64,000 nt of DNA. Source: Promerops cafer (Eukaryota; Chordata; Aves; Passeriformes; Nectariniidae). The stretch is taken from positions 1 through 64,000 of the forward strand of contig VZSE01014404.1 of the NCBI GenBank assembly GCA_013398275.1, read 5' to 3'. The position numbers and the translations under genes are program-made. The notes under the pieces are model-generated. The model saw nothing but the letters and a program-made list of their open reading frames with translations, was not told the origin of the DNA and made no database searches. Shown piece by piece: positions 1 to 12,300 of the stretch; position 1 is the stretch's first letter; every line of letters begins with the position of its first letter.

Positions 1-240
1 TTTATTTGTCCCTTCAAACTTTAATTGCTTCATAACTGATGCTTTAAAACCTTCCCCTTTTGCACGTAGTACTTGCATGGTATCTTGACCTTTTTTACAC
101 CCCTTTGGAATTTTACAAACAAAAGTTCTTTCAGCCCCCATGTCTACTAAGAATTCAAATTCTTCCTCCTGGGGGCATATTTTTAAAGTTATCAATGATG
201 GTATTCTGTCCCCAGGAGGTAGAGCCCCTGACACCCCTAG
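1..240 (-). pseudogene. pro: ERV protease (pro/pol) 5' fragment
   Basis: From 240 to the window edge the minus strand is open for 80 codons and resembles a retropepsin N-terminal half. The active-site region reads FLVDMGAE at about 153-130. The catalytic Asp is present (144-142), but the usual Thr of the D-T/S-G triad is Met (141-139), which would be expected to impair the enzyme. The frame is -1 relative to the nucleocapsid frame that ends in TAG at 239-237. The protease continues outside the window. Confidence 0.7.
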
Positions 241-1017
241 TCTTCCACTTCTCCTTTTTGCTCAGTCTCATAGACCCTCAGGTCCTTTTCTTTTTGAGGG
301 CAATTTTTTCTGATATGTCCATTCTCTTTACAGTAAAAGCAAACTGGTCCTAGGTTCCCCTATTTCCCAAATTCTCCTTTTTGTGTCCAGTCCCAAGGAG
401 CTGCATTCCCCCTCCATCTATCTTCTCGCCTTCAGGGTCCCCCTTCCTTACATGGGCTGTTCTTGTTGGTTTCCTTCCCTAGTGGCAGTTACCATTACCT
501 TGGCCTTTCCCTTGGCCTTCTCTTCGTCTCTCTTGCCATACATCTTCTGTGCCTCTCTTAAGAGATCTTCCAATCTCCTTTCTTGCCAACCATCTAACTT
601 TTCTAACTTTCTCCATATATCTGCCCAAGCACGAGTGATGAAATTTATCTTTAGCAAGATCTGTCCAGCCACTGTATCAGGGTCAACCCCTGAATACTGT
701 CTCATATTTTTCCTCCATCTTTCTAGCCATTCTGTTGGGGTTTCTTCCCTCTTTTGCTGCTCATCAAAGGCCTTATAAGCATTCTGATTTCGTGGAGCTG
801 TCTCCTTGATACCTCTTATAATTAATGTTCTATACTCCTCCATATCTTGCCTTCCCCCAGCGCTGTTGTGGTCCCAGTTAGGGCGCATTGTGGGCATTTT
901 CAGGTCTCCAGATGTTGCGTTGGGGATCTGGTGGTCAGGGTGCTGCAATCTCCCTGGAGAAGTATCCTTAGCAGGATGTGCTCCCAATCCCATCTTGACA
1001 GGTAACCACAGGCCCAC
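237..1017 (-). pseudogene. gag: ERV gag remnant (C-terminal capsid and nucleocapsid)
   Basis: An open frame of 189 codons (1017-448) contains a gammaretroviral capsid C-terminal half. Its major homology region lies around residues 88-108 (including TPTEWLERW), followed by the helical segment with RKLEKLDGWQERRLEDLLREA. A lysine/glutamate-rich linker follows, as in MLV-type Gag. The frame then stops at 450-448. The nucleocapsid zinc knuckle (C-X2-C-X4-H-X4-C, 341-300) is in a different frame and ends at a TAG (239-237), so at least one frameshift separates capsid and nucleocapsid. Matrix, p12 and most of the N-terminal capsid domain are missing: only about 0.4 kb separates the primer site from capsid, far less than needed. 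It cannot make a working Gag. Confidence 0.82.
300..341 (-). other. CCHC zinc knuckle of gag nucleocapsid
   Basis: The minus strand encodes CFYCKENGHIRKNC, with the exact C-X2-C-X4-H-X4-C spacing of a retroviral nucleocapsid zinc knuckle. Only one knuckle is present, as in gammaretroviruses; alpha- and betaretroviruses usually have two. All four zinc ligands are intact, although the surrounding gag is broken. Confidence 0.85.
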
Positions 1018-1175
1018 CCAACAAGGTCTGCCTTCCCAAGATGGGAAAGAAAGGAAAAATTAAACAACGGAAGGGCAGGAAGAGAAAGAAAAATACCTTT
1101 ACTTTTCTTCTGAAGCTGACGTTTGTACACCCAGATTACAGAATAACAATCTTGCCAAAATAATTATGAGGATGG

Positions 1176-1185
1176 TACTCACCTT
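1176..1185 (-). promoter_or_regulatory. Candidate ERV major splice donor
   Basis: The minus strand reads AAGGTGAGTA, a perfect match to the vertebrate 5' splice-site consensus. It sits about 130 nt downstream of the primer-binding site, where retroviruses place the donor used for subgenomic env mRNA. No acceptor can be assigned because env is outside the window. Confidence 0.55.
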
Positions 1186-1313
1186 CCCCTTCTTGTTTCT
1201 CATTATGCAGTCTCCTCGTGTCTTCAGGGTTTCAACCTGTGACCACCAGTGGTCCCGGGACATTCTGATCGGACTACCAAAATTGCGGCGGGGCACGCCT
1301 CTCTTTGGTGTAT

Positions 1314-1331
1314 ATCTCAGACGAGTCCCCA
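1314..1331 (-). other. Retroviral primer-binding site, tRNA-Pro type
   Basis: The minus strand reads TGGGGACTCGTCTGAGAT two bases after the LTR end. It agrees at 15 of 18 positions with the proline-tRNA primer site used by many gammaretroviruses. All three differences are transitions, as expected from age. The site fixes the LTR edge and the orientation of the element. Confidence 0.8.
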
Positions 1332-1333
1332 TT

Positions 1334-1701
1334 TGTGAGAAACGATGCTCACTTTCAAAAACTTAAAGGTTTATTAAAATATAACAACCTTATCAAAATA
1401 CAACAGAAGCCTGAATAAGGAAAAATACAGCACTAGGAGCAAAGGATTCAACCTCCATGCGCTCATCTACAAAATGGATGCTCTGCCTTTTATACTTCTA
1501 GCTCCTCCCAAAGTCTTGTCAATTGACTCCTTCTTCACCGTCTAGTGGTGGAGATCACTTTCTTACATCTTGACTGGAGGTCAGGAGTTGCCAAAGTAAC
1601 AAGCTGACCCTCCCAAATGCCCTGTCTACTAAGACCATCCTGTGAAACCAATGCATGGGGGAGGGGAAACATAACTATCATCTACAGAACTTCTCTTAAC
1701 A
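1334..1701 (-). repeat. 5' LTR of the left-edge ERV
   Basis: The boundary next to the primer site is clear: on the minus strand the LTR ends in TTTCTCACA, then two bases, then the primer site. The far boundary at 1701 is inferred from a matching TGTT...AACA-type end and is less sure. Within it a TATA box (TATAAAA, about 1494-1488) lies upstream of an AATAAA poly(A) signal (1375-1370), giving a plausible U3-R-U5 order over 368 bp. The promoter would fire on the minus strand into the gag remnant. Confidence 0.75.
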
Positions 1702-2163
1702 TATGCGTAATATTCACCCCTTAATTGTGAGAGCCAACCATCTCATTACTCATCTATAACAATAATTAGTTTTAATGCTTCTTTTTTGGTAAAAGGTCAT
1801 CATCAGTCATCTGATAAAAGGATTTATTGTTCTTCTTTGTGTGGAGAGTGATAAAAAATAAGTGATAGCAGGGAGTATCTATGGGGGCTTCTGCCCAACC
1901 ATTCCAGACAACTTCTGTTGCTGTAACAATTTAATTTGAAAAAAAGTAAAAGTTTGTCCTAAAAAAGATTTTACTTTGCATGTGGCTTAAATCTTTCCCT
2001 GCACAGGCAGGGAAATTATATATGATGAGAGTGAATATTTAGACTACCATTACCTCTCTTGCAAACTAAAATATACAGCAGCAAATCAGTACCTCTAAAG
2101 GATCTGTGCTCAGGCCTGCTCAATGAGGGCTGCTTGATCTTGGAAAATGTATCTCAGCTCTTC
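1702..2163. other. AT-rich intergenic or intronic DNA
   Basis: This stretch lies between the ERV LTR and the CR1 element. I see no coding frame, RNA gene or recognised repeat in it. Confidence 0.5.
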
Positions 2164-3320
2164 AAGAATCACAGAATTTTTAAGGTAGGAAAAGACCTCT
2201 AAGATCATTGAGTTCATCATTAACCCAGCCACTGCCAAGCCCACCGCTAAACCATGTCCCAAGTGCCACATCTACATATCTTTTACATACATCCAGGGAT
2301 GCTGACTCCAGCAGTTCCCTGAGCAGTCTGTTCTAGTGCCTGACTCCCCTTTCAGCAAAAAATGTTCCCTAATATCCAGTCTAAACCTCCCCTGGAATGA
2401 CCTGAGGCTGTTTCCTCTTGTCCTGTTTACACATTAATTGGGAGAAGAGACTGACCCCCACGTGCCCACAACCTCCTTTAAGGGAGTTGTAGAGAGCGAT
2501 AAGGTCTCCCCTGATCCTCCGTTTCTCCAGACTAAACATCCACAGCTCCCTCAGCCACTCCTTACTGGACTTGTGCTCCAGACTCTTCCCCAGCTCCATT
2601 GCCCCTCTCTGGACATGCTGCAGCACCTCAATGTCCTTCCTGAATTGAGGGGCCAAGAACTGGACACAGGACTTGAGGTGCAGCTTCACTGGTGCTGAGT
2701 ACAGGGGGACAATCACTGCCCTGGTCCTGTTGGCTGACCCAGCTGATCCAGGCCAGGATGCCACTGGCCTTCTTGGCCACCTGGGCACAGCTGGCTCATG
2801 TTCAGCTGCTGTTGACCAACACTCCCAGGTTTTCCGCTGGGCATTTTTCCAGCCACTCTGCCCCAGCCTGGGGTTGTAGCAGCCCAAGAGCAGGACCCAG
2901 CACTTGGCCTTGTTGAGCCTCAAACAATTGGCCTCATCCCATTGATCCAGCCTGTCCGGATCCCTCTGCAGAGCCTTCCTGCCCTCCAGCAGATCAACAC
3001 TCTCACCTAGCTTGGTGGTGTCTGCAAAATAACTGAGAGTGCACTTGATACTTTTGTCTAATTTATGAAGATATTAAACCAGCTCATAAACTGAGCCCTG
3101 GGGAGCCCTCCACTAGTAACTGGCCTCCAGCTGGATTTATCTCCGCTTACCACCACTCTTTGGTTTTGGCACCCAGCTGTTTTTAACCCAGTGAAGAGTG
3201 CACTGCCCTATCCATGAGCAGCCCATTTTTCCAGGAGAATGCTGTGGAAAATAGTATCAAAGGCTTTACTGAAATCTGAGTAAACAACATTCACAGCCTC
3301 TCCTTCACCCATCTTATGCC
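2164..3320 (-). mobile_element. CR1 LINE, 5'-truncated, with reverse-transcriptase remnant
   Basis: The plus strand opens with AAGAATCACAGAAT, the complement of the CR1 3'-terminal octamer repeats, so the 3' end is at 2164 and the element reads on the minus strand. Its 5' edge near 3320 is inside the reverse transcriptase. RT motif A (VVYSDFSKAFD) is at about 3295-3260. The motif C region reads YFADT rather than FADD (about 3035-3010). A 180-codon open stretch at 2923-2381 corresponds to the ORF2 C-terminus, with a degraded CR1 signature (PLYSAPVKLHLKSCVQFLAP). Several in-frame stops and frameshifts make it dead. Truncation at the 5' end is the normal result of CR1 target-primed reverse transcription. 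Confidence 0.93.
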
Positions 3321-6300
3321 TCCATTTCCTTTGTCTAAAAACGAAGTTTGTGGTTTGTAAAGCTCTCTGCTTTTATGGGAATGGAATAGTGTTTCCAGCA
3401 GTCATGAGCAAGAAAAGGAAGCCTGGAAATAAAGCTGGTTGTATTAGCAAGGGAGAGAAAGAATGACCAGGATAACAAATCCCTGAGCACAAGGGATGCA
3501 CAGATGGGAGAATGGAGTGGTAGAAGACCACAATATAGTGGTCCCCAGACCATACGCTAACTTGGGGTGAGCTCCCAAATGTGCAGCATGACCAGCTTTT
3601 TGGCTGTGCAGGCAGGGGCTGGGCAGCTTCTGCTCTCTCCAAGTGGACACCTATCCCTGGGCTGCAGACATCACCTCCAGTATTCCTCACAGCTAAGGAA
3701 GCAAGAGGCAAAGTGACAGAAAAGAGGAGAGTGGAGCAGATAGCATTAGGAACTGTAAGAAAGAGCTTCAGAAAAGGACAAATGGAAGAAAAGGGGGGAA
3801 GAGGAGTAAGGAATAACACAGTCTTATCAAGCAAGTTAAACTAGCCTTTTTAATGTCACTTCTTCCTCTGAGCATCCATAGACTAATCAGAATAGGGCAG
3901 GAAAAAGCTCCTAAAAGAGGAGATAGAAAGGAAAAGGATGCTTTGTGTAACTTATGCTGTTCAAAGGAAATAGAAATTCTGGGTTAAAAATCAAATCTAT
4001 TGCAAAAGAGGTATTTAGATTAATTTATCTCTAATTTACAGGAAAAAAATAAATTGGTGGTTTGCTTATTGCATTTTGTGAGGAACATGCACAACTGTTG
4101 GGCTAAGGTAAAAATGGCATTTCAGTAATAATTATGGGTATCTTGCTTCAGCCTAATTTAGAAACATGTTATTGAAGTGATAGATGTAGTGCTTATAAAT
4201 AGTTTAGGTTTGCTAATGTAATAATGAGCAGTTCTCTCATTCTCTCTAGGTTTTTTCCTTTCCTACATGTTTTGGCTTCTGATGCCTTTTTTTTTTTTTT
4301 AATAACTCATTTCCCTTCCCTGCTGCTGACCAAGAGCATTCCCAGGGGCATGCTTTGACACACTTCTATGGTCTTGTGCGCTGTCCCTGTCCCTGGTTGG
4401 GAGTCCTGGGCAGGTGTACACAAACAAAACTGAGTTGTAACAGGCTGGGGAAGGCAGGTGGGTGGAAGTGCAGCTGGCTGAGGGGCTCCTCATTGGTAGT
4501 GAACTAGCAGGAGGGAATGAAGACTGGGGAGAGAGAGAGAAAGGGCTGGGGGAGGGAATGCAATGTCTCATGGATTAGTAAAATGAGTGTAGCAGATCTT
4601 GATAGTGAGAGATAGAAGACAGTGGTGATAAATGGCACAAGAGATGAGAAATAAAAGCGTAATCGCATCATATACTCTGAAGTGCTAATGAAGTCCAGGG
4701 AAGGAGGAGGAGCTAGGAGTGAGAAACTATGGGTACAGCAGTGCTGTACTCTGCAAAAAATCTTCTTCAGACAGATGACTTCCCATGTGCAAGTACTGCC
4801 ACTCAGCTCTCCCCAGGTTTTTGGAAACTCCAAGTTCTTTGCACATGCAAAGTAAAGGTAAATTAACATTGATGGAGTGTGAGACCAGCTGAAGGAAGAA
4901 GGCATTATACAGGCTGGGGAACTACTAGAAAAGACTGCTTTGGGAGCTGTCCCCAGCATTACCTAAAGGGCTGTCTGGACCTGTAACATCTGAAGATTTT
5001 GTTAGAGTTTTCCTGGTGGTTTAAGGGTAGCTGTTGTCTCTTTTCACATGCTTTATGTTTTACTAAGGAGGCTCTTCAAACATCTGTCAGGCAATGACTA
5101 CAAGCCAGGTATCCATAACCTGTAGTACTGATACTGCAAAACATTCTTAAAAAGCTCTTGGGGACTTCTGCCCAAAAAACCGTTTCTTTGCTCTCAGTGA
5201 ATTCTGATGGGGGAGTGTTGCCACTTAGTGGTCTTTTATCTTACAAAATCTTCTTCCACCTTGCATCTTTCATTCGTGTTCTAGTGCATAGTTAGGGTAG
5301 CTGTGAATGGTTGTTATGTGCTTTTTATTTTATCTGAACAAATGGAAATGGTATCCAAACATTAAACTGAAGGACAGAATGGAGCTGAACAAGCTCATAA
5401 TGTCTGGAAAGGAACATTTGTATTTGTTTGTAGTGAAATGGTTTGAGGTACAGTCTTCGTGGGGCAATGGCTTCCTGGATAATGTCTGCAAGGAGGATGA
5501 AAAATCTTCAGAAGTAGGGACAAAGTACATGCAGCATAACACCAATGCATTTTCATTTTTTGATGTTGAAATAATTTGTTAGTGTGACTTTTGCTCTTCC
5601 TTGTCATTGGTGGGGAACGTTTCCAAATATTGGCAATGTCTTAGACTCTTTGCTTTGAACTGCAAAACTGGTAACCTCTCAGAGCTGCCAACATCAAGCA
5701 TTAGCTTAGCGGTCTCTTAGTGAAATATTGAACATGAACCAACACAGAGAATGAGTGCAGGCTCATTCTCACAGAGAAACACTGCAGGCTTGGGGCAGTC
5801 AGTAAAATCAGTGTTTCATGTGTAGTGGATCCTATGATCTATGAAAAAAGTTGTTCTAAAATAGATTTTCTTCTTAATTGCAAAATTGCAAAGAAAAACT
5901 TAGAGTCAATAGTATTTGAGTTGTTTTCTGTGATGCCTTTTTTTGGACTGGTTTCACCTACAGGCTTATTTCTTAGTAACTCTGTGTGGACGCACCAGCA
6001 CCGGGCATCTGGTGCATCCTTTTGCTCTCACAGAAGAAAAAGGAAATGAAAATTTTCACTGAAAGTCTGATTGAAGCCAGATTGTCTTTAGAAGGCAGGG
6101 GCAAAAAGGAGGTTGGGGAAGAGAGGTCACTATAGGTTTTCTTAATGGGTAGATAACTCCTTTATGTGAGGTAGAACAAATAAAGTTGGGACACAGGTCA
6201 GCATTTGAAATCAAAGTACAGATGCACTTACCTTAGTATGGTAAATATAGAAAGTAAGACTTGGTTTCCTCAAGATGTGCAGAACACCCCCTTCTCCTTG

Positions 6301-9300
6301 CTTCAGAGTGAGCTGAATAGTTTTCCCAGTGCATCAATTCCCCAAACCAAATTTGTCAAAGAGAGGTTATAGGTCAGAAAGCAGGGTAGAGTTGAGCATT
6401 TAAAATAGGAGGAAACTTAAAATGTAAACTCGAGAGGCAGATGCCTGCCCATAAGGACATTGTAATGTTGCAGGGTGGGAAGCTGCCTTAGTGCTGGTGT
6501 GTGACTAGCCAGCTTGTAGCCATGACACTTTTGTATCACCCTGGTGAAGGGTATATATATGCACATGATGGGTCCATGATAATGCAGGATTTGGGGGTTT
6601 TTTGGAGTTTTTGGTCTTTTTTAGTTGTTTTTAAACACACCAGAAGGAGAATGCTTATGTGATGGCCACCACATCTCTCCTGTCTGGGTTATGTGTGAGG
6701 CTCTCTGTAAAATAATGAAAGACTTTTTGTGTATCCTGTTACCATTTTCCTTTCATTCAGTGACCAGAGCTGATTATTCAATTTCAGTGTCCACTAAAGC
6801 AATCTCCAAAAGCAGTTAAAATAAAGCTCATTACTGTGTGTATGTGATATGGTATGTTTAGAATCCTGAGATGTGGTGCAATAAAACTTCTGCTAACTTT
6901 CCCTCTCCATGGCAGCAGATAAAATTTCCACTGTGTCTAAGAAACTGAAAAGATGAATCCCCACAGATTAGGGATGATTGTTTCTTTGTCTGCTGAGTAG
7001 TAGTTATTTATTTGTGAGAGAAACCCAGAAGTCACCTCCAAAGGTGAAATCTGTATTTCTTGAAGATGAAAATAAGCATTCTGTGACTGATAAACAGCTG
7101 AGTTTTCTACAAACATGGATTTATATTTTCCCCCACCCTTTATTTTACCACATAGTTCTTCTGAACAACATGGAAATACCTTTAACTCCTTTTGTACTGG
7201 GATGCACTGTCCTTGACAGAGGTTGGGCTGGTGTTTGTATAAAGCTGCTTATGCTGAGAAATCTTGCCTAGTGCAGTGTGGCCATGGCTGAGATAGCACA
7301 GGCCTTATTAATACTTAACATTGAGTAAACAAGGCAGTTCGTATCCGTTGTTACTACTTACATCCAAAGGTAGTGCAGCATCCTCAGCTGACAAAGGTCG
7401 GGTGAAAAACAGGTTTACTCTCTGTGAGAGGGACCTTTTTTCCTGTAAAAGATGCAGAAACACTAATGTTTCTCAGTTCTTGAGGGTTGCTCTGCAGAGA
7501 GGTTGTATATAAATATCGGATAAAATGGGAACCTCCTGTGCCACAGTTCATCCCAGATGCTAGCAACCAGAGGTATTTGGAAGGGGTAGAAGAGGTAAGG
7601 GATGGCTTGGCGTGCAAGGGATGGCTTGGCATGGTTTGGTTGGAAACTTGCTTGGTTTATTTTCACACTGCAATTGTTTCTTTATGGGTCATTCATTTTC
7701 CCAGTGCATGATAGTCTTTTTTTGTTACCTCATGGATAAGGTTGCTGCACTTTGACATCACTTGCCTCCTAGAAATGTTAGCTTTTGCTTTCACACTTGG
7801 AGAGTTTGTGACAGCTGTTTCAAAGAGAATTCTGCTGAATAAATTGACAGCCACAAAACGTATCTGTAGCGAAGCAGCTGGGATTGGGGTTTTTTAAAAT
7901 TACTTGAGCACATTGAAAGACATACCTTTCTGATGCTGTTGGTTTTCTGTTAGAAATCCAGTCTTGCTCAGTAGAATCTGTTAAAAATACAGAGTAGCTG
8001 TTCCCCTTTCTTGCCTAACTACCTCTAAAAGAAACGAAGTGCTAACCTTACTACCAGAGACTGCCCTGGCTCTGAGGCAGACAAGAAAGAGAAAAATGCT
8101 TAATAGAGTTCCATCCCCAAGGCCATTTTATAGAAATTATTCCTCTGTTGTACACCTCCATCTTCATGGAATAGAAGTTTGATGCATGCAAAAGGACAAT
8201 GCTTGGGTTAGGATGGCGCTCAGACCAGTTGGGGTTGATAACTAAAACCAAAGTGTAGTAACCTGAAGTCTGCTCTTGGCATCATGGATCAAAAATACCA
8301 CATAATCTATTTGCGTATCCTTTTTGAGCTGTAACACCTCACAGCACCTGCAGCAGTGCATGAAACATCTTGCTGAGTGTACTGTATTAATCTCAGAATT
8401 CCCTGGGGGTGGATTGTATCCATGAAGTTGTATCCAAATGAAAGCCGTGCAGTCACCAGACATGAGTAGCAAAGCACTCTTTTTGCTTTTGTGTCAAAAT
8501 AAGCCTCCGAAACAACTTGGCACCTTACTAGATTTTCAAGTTGTGGACTTTACTAAAAAGTGATGATAACAAGATGAGCAGGATCCAGCTGGGCAGCTAA
8601 CACAGGTGTCACCACCTCATTCTCCCGGTGGCCTCCCTCCAGTGCAGAGTAGCTATCAGCCACCGTATATTGGCCAGGGCTGAAGTTTTGCCCAGTGCTG
8701 AAATGTTGCTGCATGCTGTCAGCTGCTTACTGTGTGCCTGAAGTGGGAAAAAGCCTCTTGATGGGAAGTGTTTAGCACCTTTTACAGATATATGGCTTCG
8801 TCCAATCTGGAGGCCTATCCAGGGAAAAGGTGACTGGTAATAAGCATGCAAGATCCAGTTTCAGTCAGAACTTTAGGACCCCTTGAGATAAAGGATATTA
8901 TATGTGATTGTTACAGATTATTTGTTTGAGTTCTGCACGAAGGCAGCTAAATAAACAGAGTGACCAGGAGGTGATCCAGGCTTGTAGTTTTTCAGAGCAC
9001 GGTTTTCCATGCTTTCCGGCATCACTTAAAAGTAATCTCTAGCTTGTGGTTAAGAGCATAATCTTCCAAATGTGAAAGGAATCTAAATAGGCACAGAGCA
9101 ACTTGTCAGAATCAGCACGCAGTCTGCAGGAGGAGCTCGGGAGGGATGTGAACTGCCTTTGTTCTTTGCAGTGGGGGTGTTAATACTGAAGTTTATTATA
9201 ATGTACTTGCCAGCATTGTTAATTATTCTGCTGCAAGGAAGGAGTTGGAGAGTCTGCACAATTTGCTGTCAGTAAGGGGCTTGTTTTGGCATTCCAGTTT

Positions 9301-12300
9301 GGCATCTCAAATAGGGGGTGTCTAGGAGAGTCCTGTTTTCCTGGGGGGTATGTGGGGCTGTGGGAGGGGCTCTTTTCACTCTGTGATTTGTGTCTTTATT
9401 CCTCCTTGATACAAGTAGGATTCTTCTGGAAACTTGGATGAGTGAGCTCTCAATGCTTATGGTCTTAAAAAATATTTTTTTCCAGTTGATCCTCATAACT
9501 GTGAAGCTCATTAACCTGAATGGCTCAATTAGCCAAATGCTAACATGCTGCCAGCACTGCTGCTACTGTCACTGATGCCACTTCAAAAATGTTGTGTTTC
9601 ATGCATACGCTTTAAATGTGCCACTTCTGTTTTTCTCTGGGGGAAAAGATCAAGCATGTGCACTAAAAAGATATATATCCTTGCAGTAGTAATTGAGATA
9701 ACACTGAGTAGTACCTGCCATAATATGAACTTGTTCAATAGCTTGAACAGCAATCTGTATCTGAGGTATCTGGAGTAAGAAGATTTGACTGTAAAGTGAA
9801 AGGGCTACTACAGCTGGCAGAATGAAATACATGTGCTTCTCTTTGTCATGGTGTTAATGAATTTTAGTTTTATTTAAACATTTTAAAGCACATTTTGAAA
9901 CAGTTGTATAGAGGTCAAACTCCATGGTTTCAGTCACTTTTTGTCTGTTGCGTGTTGCCATTTAGACCCTCAGCTGAGATGTTATATCTTGTTTACATCA
10001 CGGTGCTCATGCTCAGGACAGAGTGGTCATGTCGGTTCAGGACAGTGATAAAGGAAAGCCTGATTTTGGGCACAGTGCATGACTGTACAGACTGATTATG
10101 AGCATTATATTGATGTGGGGTCTGATCAAAACAGGTGTTGCTTTCATCCAGTTTCACAACATGATTTTAATGAGGGGAGTCTTCGCAATTATTGTTTCTG
10201 GGTAACTGCCTGAACCATTGATTCCTTTAGTTTATCCAGTGAAGCTGTAAAATGAGCATAATCAGACAAACTAGTTTCCAAAGACATGGTGTATAATTTG
10301 GGAGTTTGATGTGATTTCTCCATACCTGACCAACAAGACAGAATGCATATGGTTTGTTTGGCTTAGCTTTTCCTTTCTTTTTCTTAAAAGAATAAATAAA
10401 TCTATCTCCTTTTTGTACCTCAGGGCTATTCTGTGTTACCAGCCTCTTTCCCAAGTCTTCCACGATCTCTCTCAATGCAAGCTTTTGTTTTAGAAAGTAA
10501 AATAAAAATGGGAAAGAATGTTTATATTCCTTGGGTTATGAAAATAAGAATCCAAATGTCAGTTGATTTTTCCAAATATTCAGTGTGAGCCTTCCCAAGT
10601 AGTAGAAGTTGTATTGTATATTACACCATCTTGTGTAAAATGAAGCTCTTGAGGGCAGAGGAAGATGGTTTACCACAAAAGTTGTTGTCTGTTTGCATTC
10701 ATCTGTCTCTAGAAATGGGGGTGCTGAATGAGTCTCTGCTATTGCCTACCTCTGCTCTGCTGAAGCTTTGCCAGCTCTTTTGAAGCCTGACTCTGCTCCC
10801 ACTGTTTCCTGTGGGGAAAGACAAAACTTGAAGGCATTTGATGTAGCCAACAAGCTCGCTCTCATTTTTTTCACGTAAACAAAGCTAAGTGTCTGAGAGC
10901 CTTGCCCAAGAGGTGCATTGTCAGGTAGTTTAAGAAGTAATGAGGTTTGTGTGTGTAAAACCTCCTGCAGTATGTGCTGTAGCAATGATCAGGAGCAGCC
11001 ATCCAGATGAGTGTTAGGTGGTACCAGCCACAAAAGGAAGGACCCAACCCTGCGTGTTGGAGCTGAGTAGTGAGGGAAGAGCAAAGCTGTCTCTGTGCTC
11101 TGAATTTCCAAATCTGCAATAGCAGTTGCAAGAAATATTTTTACCTTTAACTTGTCTGGCTCTCTCTTGAGCTTACTCTCTTGATGTGCACTGTTGCTAA
11201 CCATTTAGCTAGCAAGGGGATTGGGGAAACAACAGCACAGTGGAAGTTAAGGCTTTATATTCCTCCCTCACTCCAGCCATGCCACTCTGCAGAACAGTGC
11301 ATGTGGAACAGCCTACTGGCATTTTTTACAAGGCATGTTGCCACTTAAGTTTACCTCCATCCCACAAACCAGGTTTCTGCACTGCAACTCTTTCTCATAA
11401 ACAAAGGGTAAAAAATACTTCTATGATGTGTAAAAGCATGACACAGATGTCAGCCTTTCTCATCTACTTCTGTTACGGAGGATGTCTTATTTGAGCTCTT
11501 TATAACACTTACAAAGGGCAGAAGCAGTGGGAACGACTTGCATGTGCTCAGCAGTGACTCAAACTTTGTGCAGGCTGGTGCATTTGTAGGGGCAAATATG
11601 GATGGAGTGAAACTGTTTCTGACTTGACTTGGTCCTGTGTTTTGTGTTCCAGTCTCAAGTAATCTCTTTTGTGGGGCAGGATGGAATGTAACGGTTCAGT
11701 TATGATAGAGCTATTAATACCATACTATCTTACCTTCTTGTCAACTCTTCTGTAGCTGATAGAGGATATGAGTCTCATTTACTTGTTCCACATAGGTAAG
11801 TTTAAAGAAATGAGATGGGAATTTCTTGTTATGTACTTATATTGAAGTTTGCGGGTTTGGGGTCCAGAGGACCCACTGATCTCTGAAACAGTCATTGTGC
11901 ATTGCATGTCCCCACAGAAGGGAGGGACAAAGATGCAGTGCTTGGGTGCAGCACCACTCTCTGCACAGGGTGTAGCTCCCATTATCTGCTGGAACTGCTG
12001 TGAAAAGCCATCAGCTCCTAGCTGGGAGACAAGGACCCACTCAGGGCAGGTAGTCCTCTCTTCCCCTGGGCCAACTCATGGCTTCATGAAGACTGGCGAT
12101 AGCCAAAATCTTGAAGAAGATTGTGATGTTTTACACAGATTCCTGCCCCTCACCCAAACCCTTTTGTGATGTGCTGATTCTGAAATGATCCCATCCAGTG
12201 CCATTCTTTGGGGCGATGCCCTCAGCATCAGGCACAGCTCAGGTCTTGCAGTGGCTTTCAGTGAAGAGAGCTGGGTGCTGGTCACACACGGAATCCCAGG

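Larger units (their letters stand above)
1..1701 (-). mobile_element. Defective gammaretrovirus-like ERV, 5' portion (runs off left edge)
   Basis: Reading the minus strand from 1701 downwards gives, in order, a complete LTR (1701-1334), a primer-binding site (1331-1314), a leader with a consensus splice donor (1185-1176), a shortened gag (about 1017-237) and the start of a protease frame (240-1). This is canonical 5'-to-3' retroviral order. The capsid major homology region, the single zinc knuckle and the proline-type primer site place it near gammaretroviruses or class I ERVs. The copy is defective: the N-terminal half of gag is absent, the remaining gag has frame breaks, and the protease active-site triad is altered. 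Pol, env and the 3' LTR, if present, lie outside the window, so target-site duplications cannot be tested. Confidence 0.88.

Noticed and set aside
448..778. 131-codon plus-strand frame at 383-778 over the ERV gag
   Set aside because: It is the antisense shadow of the gag capsid frame.
2438..2916. Plus-strand frames over the CR1 at 2164-3320
   Set aside because: They are antisense shadows of the degraded CR1 ORF2.
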